This document shows, one piece after another, positions 18,443 to 26,614 of a DNA stretch of 64,000 nt. Origin of the DNA: Cyanobacterium stanieri PCC 7202 (lineage in GTDB: Bacteria; Cyanobacteriota; Cyanobacteriia; Cyanobacteriales; Cyanobacteriaceae). The stretch covers positions 1,178,001 to 1,242,000 of the forward strand of contig CP003940.1 of the NCBI GenBank assembly GCA_000317655.1. The letters run 5' to 3'. The notes under the pieces were generated by a model. That model did not search any database, was not told where the DNA came from, and saw only the letters and a list, made by a program, of their open reading frames with translations. The position numbers and the translations under genes were made by a program. Each line of letters begins with the position of its first letter. The stretch's first letter is position 1.

Positions 18443-18724
18443 TTAGATAACCTTTGATTTTGGGGGATTTGTGGGGGGCGAACCTTGTCCCCATGTTTCT
18501 ACCTGTCTGAGGGTATGATCAGAAATGGGGTAAAATCTGAGATTGTCTTCCTCCTGTTTAAAAACTCTTTTTAACTTTTTTTTCAACTCCCGATATTGCT
18601 TAACATTTAAAACACATTCAAAAACGCTATACTGCACCCTCACTCCATAACCTTCGAGGATGTCCGCTATTTTTTTTCGGCGTTTGTCGTCGGTGATGTC
18701 ATAAACGACTATATAAAAAAGCAT
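18443..18724 (-). CDS. cas2: CRISPR-associated endoribonuclease Cas2
   Basis: I set the start at the ATG at 18724 (93 residues); the longer frame to 18811 only overlaps cas1. The N-terminus MLFYIVVYDITDDKRRKKIADIL is the Cas2 beta-strand with the conserved metal aspartate (D9), followed by GYGVRVQYSVFEC. With Cas1 it forms the spacer integration complex. The ATG overlaps the cas1 TGA (TGATG), so the two are translationally coupled. The C-terminal tail (WGQGSPPTNPPKSKVI) is slightly extended. Confidence 0.95.
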   Translation of the reverse strand: MLFYIVVYDITDDKRRKKIADILEGYGVRVQYSVFECVLNVKQYRELKKKLKRVFKQEEDNLRFYPISDHTLRQVETWGQGSPPTNPPKSKVI

Positions 18725-19716
18725 CAGCGAATACGATGGGGTTGATACCCAAAAGCAGGATGATAAACAAAATTTTTGTAGCATCTTACCTGTCTGGTTA
18801 ACAAATCCCAACGGGGTTGTTTAGTTTCCCTACCCGTATCGATTAATTCCTCCATCCTTTGGATGAAAGCATTTAAAAACTTTTTTCTACCACTGTTGTT
18901 AAGATAACAACCGCCATGCTTAAAAGTAAAATCATCCACGGCGTTGATGGTATTTTTGTTAACCAAATAAAGTACTAAAGAATCGATAATGGAAGCCCGA
19001 AACTCCTCTACTAAGTCAGACGCTAAGACAGGATGACGCTCATTTGGTTGATGGAGACAACCATAATAGGGATCTAATCCTTGTAATTCAACCAATACAA
19101 GAAGGTGATTCCAAAGAATTTGATAACCAAAACTCAGAAGGGCATTAACAGGATTACCCGGAGGGCGACGACTACGCCCAAAAAAGATAAAGTCAGGATT
19201 CGTCATACATTGCCCCAAGGCGGAAAAGTAAGCACTTGCCCCAGCACCTTCATAACCCATTAATTTTTCAATGGTGGAGGTTTGAGCGACTTTTTCTATT
19301 AAATAACTAAGGATATTGAGGGTGTGGGATACATCGATAGATGGTTTTCGTTGTTGTTGCCGACGCAAAATAACCCGACTATTGGCTAATTTAGCTTTAA
19401 CTATATCTCGGGCAACTATTAATTGATCCCCCATTTCTAAGAGTTGTTGATAACGACTTAGATAGCGATAGCCCCTTTCAATGGCAACAGTGCGCCCATA
19501 ACAGTAACCCATTCTGGATAGATAAACGATGGGGATATTTTTCTTTAAACAAGCGCGAATGGCTTGGGTGGTGATTTGGGATTTACCCATGATCACAATT
19601 TGTTCAATCAAGGGCAGTTGTACTTCTTCAAGGATGTTGTTACCATGTTTTACGATCAACAATTCTTTTTTGAGGGATAAATAACAACCCTGTTGCGATA
19701 CATAAACTGTATTCAT
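18724..19716 (-). CDS. cas1: CRISPR-associated endonuclease Cas1
   Basis: The protein has 330 residues. Catalytic metal residues are visible: E156 (YEGAGASAYF), H222 (CLHQPNERHP) and D234/E237 (ASDLVEEFR). It integrates new spacers with Cas2. The N-terminal beta-domain begins MNTVYVSQQGCYLSLKKE. The start ATG overlaps the stop of the upstream Csx18-like gene by four bases (ATGA). There is no fusion to reverse transcriptase, although such fusions are common in type III adaptation. Confidence 0.97.
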   Translation of the reverse strand: MNTVYVSQQGCYLSLKKELLIVKHGNNILEEVQLPLIEQIVIMGKSQITTQAIRACLKKNIPIVYLSRMGYCYGRTVAIERGYRYLSRYQQLLEMGDQLIVARDIVKAKLANSRVILRRQQQRKPSIDVSHTLNILSYLIEKVAQTSTIEKLMGYEGAGASAYFSALGQCMTNPDFIFFGRSRRPPGNPVNALLSFGYQILWNHLLVLVELQGLDPYYGCLHQPNERHPVLASDLVEEFRASIIDSLVLYLVNKNTINAVDDFTFKHGGCYLNNSGRKKFLNAFIQRMEELIDTGRETKQPRWDLLTRQVRCYKNFVYHPAFGYQPHRIR

Positions 19717-20021
19717 TCATCCTCAAGGTTTCTGAGTCGATTAAGTTCCATCTCCATTTTTTGAGCGGAGGAAATTTGCCCTGTTTTGATCTCTCTATAA
19801 GGGTAATCGAGAAAATTGATCACGGGGGATTTTATTAACCAAAGAGTAATCAAATCAAATATAAATGTCACCACTAGGGTGGCGATGGTAATGGCGATGG
19901 TGGTGGTAATCACCCCTGCTAATCCCATGGGCGCAACTAATAACAGCACTAGGGTGACAATGCCATTCCCCAAAGCCACAGCAATACTTTTAATCAGGCT
20001 TCCTTTGCAAGAAATTAACAT
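19713..20021 (-). CDS. small membrane protein, Csx18-like
   Basis: The protein has 102 residues with two hydrophobic helices (about 9-40 and 42-67) and a charged C-terminal tail (KMEMELNRLRNLEDE). The N-terminus, with AVALGNGIVTLVLLLVAPMG followed by LAGVI, resembles the cyanobacterial CRISPR-associated Csx18 family as I remember it. It overlaps cas1 by four bases and is therefore translationally coupled to it. It may tie spacer acquisition or the CRISPR response to the membrane; function is not established. Alternative: an unrelated small membrane protein. Confidence 0.6.
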   Translation of the reverse strand: MLISCKGSLIKSIAVALGNGIVTLVLLLVAPMGLAGVITTTIAITIATLVVTFIFDLITLWLIKSPVINFLDYPYREIKTGQISSAQKMEMELNRLRNLEDE

Positions 20022-20036
20022 CTTTTTTGCCTCTTT

Positions 20037-20351
20037 TTAAATATCCGATGAATCGTTATTCTTTAATTTGTCTTTAGCGTTTTGAATGGCGATAGAGTTA
20101 TCGATGGTGGCAATAAAGGAGGCTAATAATGAGTATTTTTGTCCTCTTTCAAAGGCTTCTCTGTTAGTCATACTCGAAGGAGTTGTTATTACAAAAAAAC
20201 TAACTAATACCAAAAAAACTCTAGCCAAGGCACCCCATCTTCTGGTGTGGATGTAACCTGCTGCGGGCGATAAGATAAAACATAATGCAATATTTGACCA
20301 AATTGATCTGTTGGATAGGTAAATGGTTTGTTTGTCGTGATGATGTTCCAT
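20037..20351 (-). CDS. small membrane protein of the cas1-cas2 operon
   Basis: The protein has 104 residues. It has a His-rich start (MEHHHDKQ), two hydrophobic segments (about 18-34 and 41-56) with the linking LSPAAGYIHTRRWG turn, reminiscent of TM2-type proteins, and a polar C-terminus. It lies 15 bp upstream of the Csx18-like gene on the same strand, so it is the first gene of the cas1-cas2 operon. I do not recognise it further. A 13-bp motif shared with the cas10 promoter lies about 110 bp upstream. Confidence 0.6.
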   Translation of the reverse strand: MEHHHDKQTIYLSNRSIWSNIALCFILSPAAGYIHTRRWGALARVFLVLVSFFVITTPSSMTNREAFERGQKYSLLASFIATIDNSIAIQNAKDKLKNNDSSDI

Positions 20352-20460
20352 TTTTTTCCTCTTTTTGTGGTGGTTTGGTTGGTTTTTACCCCTCCCAAAA
20401 TCTCTTTATTATCGGAGACTCTTTCATTTAAACCAATTTTGTTAAATTAATAAATAGCTA

Positions 20461-20473
20461 TCAAGCGAATAAG
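20461..20473. promoter_or_regulatory. shared 13-bp motif TCAAGCGAATAAG, site 1
   Basis: The same 13 bases occur at 22915-22927 in the divergent cas10 promoter, and the core recurs inverted at 22978-22989. Position is about 110 bp upstream of the cas1-cas2 operon's first gene. It is a candidate operator for a shared regulator; this is inference. Confidence 0.4.
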
Positions 20474-20564
20474 GAAGGTTGGTTATTTTTGGCGTTGGTT
20501 TTCCCCCTAAATCCCCCAATGCTGAGGGACTTTGATAGGATTAAGGTGCGCTGGGTGATGATTA

Positions 20565-21230
20565 TTAATTGTGTAACAGTTGTTTTTCGAGAAGGGGATA
20601 TTCACAATCTCCTGTTTTTCTGACATATTCGATATAGCTTTGTATTAGTTTTTCGTCTCTGGTGATGATTCTTTTTTTTCTGGGATTGAGTTGGGGGTTA
20701 TTTTGTTCTGGAGATGGATTGTTTTCGGGGCAAGAGGAGTAAATTTCTTGGTTGATGGGGATAACGGTTTCAGGGTTATTCCCAAAATTATGGTGATGGG
20801 GAATAAAGTCATTTGCTACAATATTGTGGGCGGGGGGAGTATAGGGATTTTCTAGGTAGATGACATAGTTATGATTTTCAGGGTTAATATTTGGTGAGAA
20901 TGGATAGTTATGGTTGTCGTCTGGGGTTTTTTCTTCTTCGGTGGCGGGGGAGGGTTCGTTATTGGACAATAATTCTTCTTCTAATGAATCATCAGGATTT
21001 GATGTCATCATGGGTTCTGAGTTTTGAGAAGGTGTAATTTTCTCTGAGGTTTTGGATGATTTTTCAGGGGGTGTTGGTAGGTGGGGAAATGGGGGTAGTT
21101 TTCTGGGTTGGGTGAGTTGTTGTTGATGTTGTTCAAAAAGATTGATTATTTCTGGATGGGGGAAGATTCCTGTTTGTTGTACTTCGTCAATGAATGCTCT
21201 AAGGAGAGTTGCGTTGCGATTGTTGTTCAT
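20565..21230 (-). CDS. disordered protein with a motif repeated at both ends, CRISPR island
   Basis: The protein has 221 residues. A short helical motif at the N-terminus (LRAFIDEVQQTGIFPHPEI) is repeated at the C-terminus (IQSYIEYVRKTGDCEYPLL), with TG and P at the same positions. Between them are about 150 residues rich in Pro, Asn, Glu and Ser without predicted fold. It could be a tether or two-site adaptor. It lies on the cas1 side of the island between membrane protein genes. I do not recognise the family. Confidence 0.6.
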   Translation of the reverse strand: MNNNRNATLLRAFIDEVQQTGIFPHPEIINLFEQHQQQLTQPRKLPPFPHLPTPPEKSSKTSEKITPSQNSEPMMTSNPDDSLEEELLSNNEPSPATEEEKTPDDNHNYPFSPNINPENHNYVIYLENPYTPPAHNIVANDFIPHHHNFGNNPETVIPINQEIYSSCPENNPSPEQNNPQLNPRKKRIITRDEKLIQSYIEYVRKTGDCEYPLLEKQLLHN

Positions 21231-21249
21231 GGTTGTTATGGTATGGGTT

Positions 21250-21282
21250 GATTCCCCCTATCCCCCCTTAATAAGGGGATTG
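21250..21282. repeat. C-tract/G-tract hairpin repeat, copy 3
   Basis: GATTCCCCC is followed by a second C-tract, TTAATAA and a shortened G-tract. It lies in the 225-bp gap upstream of the 221-residue gene; a second copy follows at 21348. Confidence 0.65.
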
Positions 21283-21347
21283 AGTTTCTAATGTTATTGA
21301 TTGTTGTTGGCGCTGTTTATTGGGCTTCCTTTTTACCATGGGATTTT

Positions 21348-21380
21348 GATCCCCCCTATCCCCCCTTAATAAGGGGGGGA
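21348..21380. repeat. C-tract/G-tract hairpin repeat, copy 4
   Basis: GATCCCCCC is followed by a second C-tract, TTAATAA and a seven-G tract. It is located directly 3' of the 464-residue membrane protein gene and may end or stabilise its transcript. A fragment resembling the left end of MITE copy B follows at about 21386-21412. Confidence 0.7.
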
Positions 21381-21454
21381 CTAGATTTGAGATAATATTT
21401 TCTGGTTAAGGCTGGTAATGATTGGCAATTACTATTTTCTGCCTTTTGCTAACC

Positions 21455-22849
21455 CTATTGATTGTGTGCGTTGTCGTTGATTAGGTTTCGCCATTGGGTT
21501 TCTAGCCATAAATCTCTTTTTTGTTTCAATTCCTCATCCCACGATAGTTTTACATATTCGTCTTCGGAGTAATTCCAGGTGATGATACAAGACACAAAAC
21601 TGCTGATTACTGAGAATGATAATATAAACAGGGGCAGGGCGATCGCCCCTAACTCTCCATCAAACAACTTAGTCAAAAAACTATTAGTTGCCAAAGTAAC
21701 CAATTCCAGAGAAGATTTTAACTCCCCTTCAGAGGTGAAATTAGACTGATAAATATTAGGAAAACTACTATCTAAAAACAATAAATCATTACCAACATCA
21801 TTACGAGCAATTAATAAATCATTAAAATCATTTTGAGCATTTTCATAGTTAACAAAAAGCTCATTTTGTAACCGCACCAACTGACGACAGACAGGCAACT
21901 GCTCCATGGGTACATTATTCCAGTCTTGGGTGCGCTCTTGCCATGTGCCGTGCATTTCCGCATACAAAGAATTCCAACGGGGATTAGAACGAGGAATACG
22001 ATTTAATTCCGCCTCTCCCTTTTCACATCGTTCTTTTACCTGTAAATATTGAGGAGAATTAGCATTCTTTAAAAACTCCATATTTTCTTGCTCAATTATC
22101 ATCTGTGCTTCAACAATTTCTTGGGCTTTTACCTCCGTCAATTTTGCCTGATTATTAAATAACTCTACTCCGATGCCCGATGCGACAGATTGAATGACAT
22201 TTAAAATAACTAACCCAGAAAATAACCCCGCTTTTTTGACTAAATGATAATTTTTGTTACTTCTATTAATATTAGTTGATAAATCATTACTAAATTTAAG
22301 AATAATAATATTCATAACAATAGTAATAAAAAACGCAGGGGCATTGCCAAGAGATTTGAAAGCGAAAAACCACAATGGACTATTGCCAAAAAAATCAATT
22401 AAATTACTAACATTAATCAGACGAGAAACCACCACCGCATCATCTCTTACCTTATCAGTGACATAGGATTTGCCATAATATTCCGTGGGGATGCTTAATA
22501 AATGATTTTTGATTATTTTGACGAATAAATTATTTTTTATTTTTTCGATGAATAGATTATCAGGTTGACTTGGTTTTACTTCTCCTTCTCCATCAACCTT
22601 CGCCACCAAGTGGGCATAACGGGGATTAGTTTCAATCCATTTAATTAAGGCTATATAATCAGGTACTTCTTTGATATTTTCCTCTGTTTCTTCTTGTTCA
22701 ATTACTTCTAAAGCCTCAATTTCGGGAGTTTGTTTTTCTTGGCTAGATGATTGGACTACCTCTATTTCATGTAAATCGGATGACTCAATAGTAATCATTT
22801 CTTTATTTATTTCGTTATTTTCTGCCAAAAACTCTTGGTTATCCATCAA
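21455..22849 (-). CDS. membrane protein with long coiled-coil loop, CRISPR island
   Basis: The protein has 464 residues. It has an acidic, Glu-rich cytosolic N-terminus (1-65) and a soluble region (66-150). Three hydrophobic helices follow at about 155-172, 174-190 and 213-233, then a long charged, probably coiled-coil segment (about 240-390), and a last helix near 398-425 (LPLFILSFSVISSFVSCIITW). Topology (three TM, coiled coil, one TM) resembles DUF4407-type proteins, but I see no sequence signature. It is divergent from cas10 with 170 bp between, so the two may be co-regulated. A membrane effector or sensor is possible; this is inference. Confidence 0.65.
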   Translation of the reverse strand: MMDNQEFLAENNEINKEMITIESSDLHEIEVVQSSSQEKQTPEIEALEVIEQEETEENIKEVPDYIALIKWIETNPRYAHLVAKVDGEGEVKPSQPDNLFIEKIKNNLFVKIIKNHLLSIPTEYYGKSYVTDKVRDDAVVVSRLINVSNLIDFFGNSPLWFFAFKSLGNAPAFFITIVMNIIILKFSNDLSTNINRSNKNYHLVKKAGLFSGLVILNVIQSVASGIGVELFNNQAKLTEVKAQEIVEAQMIIEQENMEFLKNANSPQYLQVKERCEKGEAELNRIPRSNPRWNSLYAEMHGTWQERTQDWNNVPMEQLPVCRQLVRLQNELFVNYENAQNDFNDLLIARNDVGNDLLFLDSSFPNIYQSNFTSEGELKSSLELVTLATNSFLTKLFDGELGAIALPLFILSFSVISSFVSCIITWNYSEDEYVKLSWDEELKQKRDLWLETQWRNLINDNAHNQ

Positions 22850-23049
22850 CTTCCTTCCCTTTTATCTCTCAACAATTACTAAGTTACCCCATAGTTTTGA
22901 TATATATTATTTTTTCAAGCGAATAAGAATATATTTAGTTTTGCAAAGAAAAACAAAGGAATATAAAGAAAATTCACATTCGCTTAAAGTGGGAGACTTT
23001 TCCTAAAAATTGTTTTATATTGAAAAGTATCAAATTAATAAAAATTGAA
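22850..23049. promoter_or_regulatory. divergent promoter region, membrane protein / cas10
   Basis: This AT-rich 200 bp separates the membrane protein start from the cas10 ATG. It contains TCAAGCGAATAAG (22915-22927) and the inverted core ATTCGCTTAAAG (22978-22989), about 50 bp apart. The first motif also lies upstream of the cas1-cas2 operon. The WYL protein encoded at the end of the effector operon is a plausible binder; this is not shown. Confidence 0.45.
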
Positions 23050-24603
23050 ATGGTAGTTTATACAGCAATTACCTTTTCTCCAGTGCAGGGATTTATTGAA
23101 AAATCCCGAAAACTGAGGGATTTGTATGGTGCATCTTTGATTTTGTCTTATCTAAGCAAAAAAATCGTTGATGGTGCAAAGGATAATCAGTGTGAGGTTA
23201 TTTCCCCTGGGTTACCAAAGTTGGCAAAAGGAATGCCTAATCGCATTTTAATCAAAGGGGATTTTCCGCAGGAGTTGGTAAAAGAAACCTTGTTTAACTC
23301 TTGGAAAAAAGTCCTCTGGGAGTGCAAAGCATGGATTGAAAGCCATGTGTCTGATGTGGTTTACACTTGGGATAGAGACTGGGAAATGTGGGCTACCCAC
23401 ACCTGGGAATTTTTTTGGGGGCAGGGGGATTCTATCACTTCCGCCATCGAAGACTTGGAAAGTAACAAGTTATCTCGAGATTGGGTTGGTATTAATTGGA
23501 TTGGTGAAAGTTCTAGTTTAACAGGTACAGATGCGATCGCATTTAACCGTTTAGGTAGTGGACATCGTAACCCAAAAACGTTAAATAAAGCTCAAGATAA
23601 ACAACGGATTGATGATTTTTATAAAAAATTATCCGCAGTTTTAGAAAACAGCACGGAAGAAGCCACCGAAGGCAAAGTTTTAGACTTAAACGAACGATTA
23701 AGCATACCTGAATTAGTCAAAAGATTAATCACTTTACCTAATACTGGGATTCCGCAAAAATTTCCTAAAGAGGATCTTCCCTTTCCCGAGAAATTTAGCG
23801 AATTAAGCCGAAAACCAGATCCCCAAAATAACATTACTGGGCAATGGACAGGATGGTTTATGGGGGATGGTGACAAAGTCGGTGATCATCTTCAAGAATT
23901 ACTTGCCAAACCTGATGGAGAAAAAGAAATTGAAAAATTTAGTCATGCTATGCGTAAATGGGGGGATAATTTAAGTAATAATTTTCCCCGTGATTTAGGT
24001 CGTATTATTTATGCAGGGGGAGATGACTTTTTAGGAGTTATTTATAGTAAGAAAAAAAATGTAGATGATTCCCAAGAATTGAAAAAGAAAGCATTGCAAT
24101 GGCTATCAAATCTTAAGGAAGAATGGCAAAAACACGATCAAGATATTACCCTAAGTGTGGGCTTTGTGTGGGTAGCTGGAAGTGTACCCCAACGGGATGT
24201 TTTACAACATTGTCGAGAGGCGGAAAAAGTCTCGAAAAACAAAGGCAGAAATCGAGTCACTCTGCGTATTGTCTTCAATAGTGGTCAATACGTGGAATGG
24301 ACTGTGCCATGGGATGATCTAGGTTTGTTGTCGGCATATGAAGATAGAGACAAACAAGAAAATTGGGCGCATATTTACAATGATTTAGCTCAATTAAAAG
24401 CTCGTCATGGTATTAGTTTTAATCCTTCTTTAAAATCTGAAAAAGATGTAAGTTTAAGTAAGGCTTTACTAGATATTTATTTTCAGAATAAGGGTGATTA
24501 TCTTTTTACCAAACGTGAAAAAATAGTAGGAGATAAAGATCTAAATAATTTTAATATTTGGGTTAATAATTTAATTGAAGTAGGATGGCAGTTGTGCGGT
24601 TAA
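23050..24603 (+). CDS. cmr2: Cas10/Cmr2, type III-B large subunit (HD-less)
   Basis: I chose the ATG at 23050 (517 residues) because MVVYTAITFSPVQGFIEKSRKLRDLYG is the usual start; the TTG at 23020 adds ten unlikely residues. No N-terminal HD nuclease is present, so no target-activated DNase is expected. A degenerate first palm motif (MGDGDKVGD) and an intact second palm GGDD (323-326, about 24016) indicate cyclic oligoadenylate synthesis on target RNA binding. It is the first gene of the cmr operon. The 147-bp gap to cmr3 holds repeats. Confidence 0.93.
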   Translation: MVVYTAITFSPVQGFIEKSRKLRDLYGASLILSYLSKKIVDGAKDNQCEVISPGLPKLAKGMPNRILIKGDFPQELVKETLFNSWKKVLWECKAWIESHVSDVVYTWDRDWEMWATHTWEFFWGQGDSITSAIEDLESNKLSRDWVGINWIGESSSLTGTDAIAFNRLGSGHRNPKTLNKAQDKQRIDDFYKKLSAVLENSTEEATEGKVLDLNERLSIPELVKRLITLPNTGIPQKFPKEDLPFPEKFSELSRKPDPQNNITGQWTGWFMGDGDKVGDHLQELLAKPDGEKEIEKFSHAMRKWGDNLSNNFPRDLGRIIYAGGDDFLGVIYSKKKNVDDSQELKKKALQWLSNLKEEWQKHDQDITLSVGFVWVAGSVPQRDVLQHCREAEKVSKNKGRNRVTLRIVFNSGQYVEWTVPWDDLGLLSAYEDRDKQENWAHIYNDLAQLKARHGISFNPSLKSEKDVSLSKALLDIYFQNKGDYLFTKREKIVGDKDLNNFNIWVNNLIEVGWQLCG

Positions 24604-24750
24604 AGGTTAGTAGTAAACTCTTTAGAGTTTAAAAAATAAAGACTAAATTCTTCACTACAAACTTTTTTTAAAGGGTAATAATAATTTGATTTCAATTTAA
24701 AAAAAGACTAAAGTCTTCACTACAAACAATTTTTTAAAAGGGCAATAATT
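24604..24750. repeat. direct repeats with AGTC hairpins between cas10 and cmr3
   Basis: Two copies of a block of about 45 bp start at about 24639 and 24703: AAAGACTAAAKTCTTCACTA, then CAAAC, a T-tract and AAGGGYAATAAT. A related inverted segment (AGTAGTAAACTCTTTAGAG) lies at about 24608. Each copy has a small GACT/AGTC stem. The second copy ends at the cmr3 start, whose AAAGGG part may serve as the ribosome site. Confidence 0.65.
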
Positions 24751-25725
24751 ATGTTCAAATATTTAATAACCATTAAGCCGTTAGGGTATCTCTACGGTAG
24801 TGCAGGAGGCTTTTTATCTCCTGAAAATCTTGTGGGGCGATCGCGCTCTAAATTTCCCCCAGATCCTGCCACTTTATCAGGATTATTCTTCAATGCAAAT
24901 AAAAATTTAGCCATAGAAAGTCAACAAAATTTAGTAGATAAACTGCACATAGCAGGACCATTTTGGGCAAAAGAAGATAATATTCAAGACTTTTATATTC
25001 CTATCCCGTGGACAAAAATTATCGATGAAAAAGAAAGCGATGAATGGGAAATAAAACAAGGAAAATGGCAACGACAAAACAGAGAATTAACCCCAGCTTA
25101 TAAATGGCAAAAAATAAGTGAGTGGAATAAATCTGCCCAAGCAATAAAAGCTAGTCAAGCCGTCGAAACAAGTCCATGGCAATTTGTACCCATGTTACAT
25201 CCAAAAATGAGACTGGATGAAAGACATACCGAAGAAGGGGGATTATTTCTCGAAAACGCCGTGCAGATGGATGATGATACCTCTCTTGTGTATCTTTCTA
25301 CCTATTCATTACCCGACGGCTGGTATCGTTTCGGGGGTGAAAATCACCTCGTAGAAATCAACAGCATCCCCCTTGATACCCACACTCAACAACTATTCCA
25401 ACAACCCATTACCAAAGCCTTTGCGCTTATTTCCTCCGCTGTTTGGGGTTCAAATCGTCTTTCCCGTCGCTATCCCGAAGCGGAGTCATTTCCCAAAATT
25501 GACAAAATCCTCACCGATAGGGCTATACCCTACCGCTATCGTGCAGGGGGAAGAATGGGCAGGGGGCGTTATGCCGTCAGTGCAGGAAGCGTTTATGTGT
25601 TGTCAGAATCCCTCAATAAATCATGGTGGGATTGGGATGAGGATTGGTTTCCCAAAGAAGGCTACTCCCTCAAAAGGGTAGGTAGTGGTTTGTGTTTACC
25701 TTTAGAAATTAATGGAGTTAACTAA
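24751..25725 (+). CDS. cmr3: Cmr3, type III-B RAMP subunit
   Basis: The protein has 324 residues. The N-terminus carries the Cmr3 signature: PLGYLYGSAGGFLSPENLVG, then RSRSKFPPDPATLSG. A C-terminal Gly-rich segment (RAGGRMGRGRYAVSAGSVYVL) resembles the RAMP loop. In the Cmr complex this subunit sits beside Cas10 and contacts the crRNA 5' handle. Only two bases separate it from cmr4, so the two are coupled. Confidence 0.92.
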   Translation: MFKYLITIKPLGYLYGSAGGFLSPENLVGRSRSKFPPDPATLSGLFFNANKNLAIESQQNLVDKLHIAGPFWAKEDNIQDFYIPIPWTKIIDEKESDEWEIKQGKWQRQNRELTPAYKWQKISEWNKSAQAIKASQAVETSPWQFVPMLHPKMRLDERHTEEGGLFLENAVQMDDDTSLVYLSTYSLPDGWYRFGGENHLVEINSIPLDTHTQQLFQQPITKAFALISSAVWGSNRLSRRYPEAESFPKIDKILTDRAIPYRYRAGGRMGRGRYAVSAGSVYVLSESLNKSWWDWDEDWFPKEGYSLKRVGSGLCLPLEINGVN

Positions 25726-25727
25726 AA

Positions 25728-26534
25728 ATGTATAATAAGGCTTACGGTATCATCGAAACTTTAGCACCTGTTCATGTAGGCGCCACCGCAGGGGAAGAAA
25801 GTGGCAATTTAAACCTCATTTTCCGAGATCAATTCACCCTCACAGGGGTTATCCCCGGTAGTTCCATTCGGGGTCGTTTTCGCTCAGAAATGTTGTTAAA
25901 TAAAGGTAAAGATAACAGCAATCAATGGTATGGTCATGATGCGGATGCGGGAGTTACCGACAGCACCACGGAATCGCTGGTTAAGTTTGAATATGCCTCT
26001 GTTATTTGGCTTCCCGTATTTTGCCCTGGGCAACCCGTTGTGTGGGTAAGTTGTCCTAAATTATTAAAACGTTACAAACGTATTACGGGTATTGATGATG
26101 CTGTTCCCCAAGTTTACAGTGGTTCATCTGTATTAAAACCTCTCACTGTTGATGGTCAACCTACCCTATTTTTTAACTTTGGTTTTCTCACCATTGATCA
26201 TCCCAGACAGGATTTAAAGCCATGGTTTCCTTTTGGGGAGGAGTTACCTGCGGTAGTAGTTGCGGATGATGAAATTGCCATGATTCACGATATGGCGTTG
26301 TATCGTCAGAGCAGGGTGCGCCTAGATGAAAATGAGAAAATAGCGGTAAAAGGTGCTTTCTTCAACACTGAGGCTTTGCCAGAAGGTACACAGATGATTT
26401 TTCCTGTGGCTATCAAGAAAAATCAGGGGGAATGGCAACCTTTTGAGGATGATTCCACTAAGGGGGAGATTTATCTGGGGGGTTTGGAGTCCATTGGTTT
26501 TGGACATTGTGCGGTGGAGTTGATAGGGATTTAG
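25728..26534 (+). CDS. cmr4: Cmr4, type III-B backbone subunit, catalytic Asp apparently replaced
   Basis: The protein has 268 residues. It begins APVHVGATAGEESGNLNLIF and has the RAMP loop GVIPGSSIRGRFRSEM. Cmr4 subunits line the crRNA and cut target RNA every six bases with an Asp in a (V/L)DLPIQRE-type segment. Here the aligned segment reads L28-N29-L30-I31-F32-R33, so Asn29 takes the Asp place. Backbone assembly should be kept, but target slicing may be lost. D34 or E23/E24 could substitute. Confidence is high for identity and moderate for the loss. Confidence 0.9.
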   Translation: MYNKAYGIIETLAPVHVGATAGEESGNLNLIFRDQFTLTGVIPGSSIRGRFRSEMLLNKGKDNSNQWYGHDADAGVTDSTTESLVKFEYASVIWLPVFCPGQPVVWVSCPKLLKRYKRITGIDDAVPQVYSGSSVLKPLTVDGQPTLFFNFGFLTIDHPRQDLKPWFPFGEELPAVVVADDEIAMIHDMALYRQSRVRLDENEKIAVKGAFFNTEALPEGTQMIFPVAIKKNQGEWQPFEDDSTKGEIYLGGLESIGFGHCAVELIGI

Positions 26535-26614
26535 ATTCACTCCCCTCTCCTGTGGGTGAGGGAAATTTGATCCCTTCTTTGCATTCTCTTTGAAATGAAG
26601 GTAAAGGAAAATTT

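Noticed and set aside
18725-18811. Longer start for cas2
   Set aside because: It only overlaps the cas1 3' end; the MLFYIVVYDITDD start is canonical and gives the TGATG coupling.
23020-23049. Ten extra N-terminal codons (TTG start) for cas10
   Set aside because: MVVYTAITFSPVQGF starting at 23050 is the usual Cas10 start.
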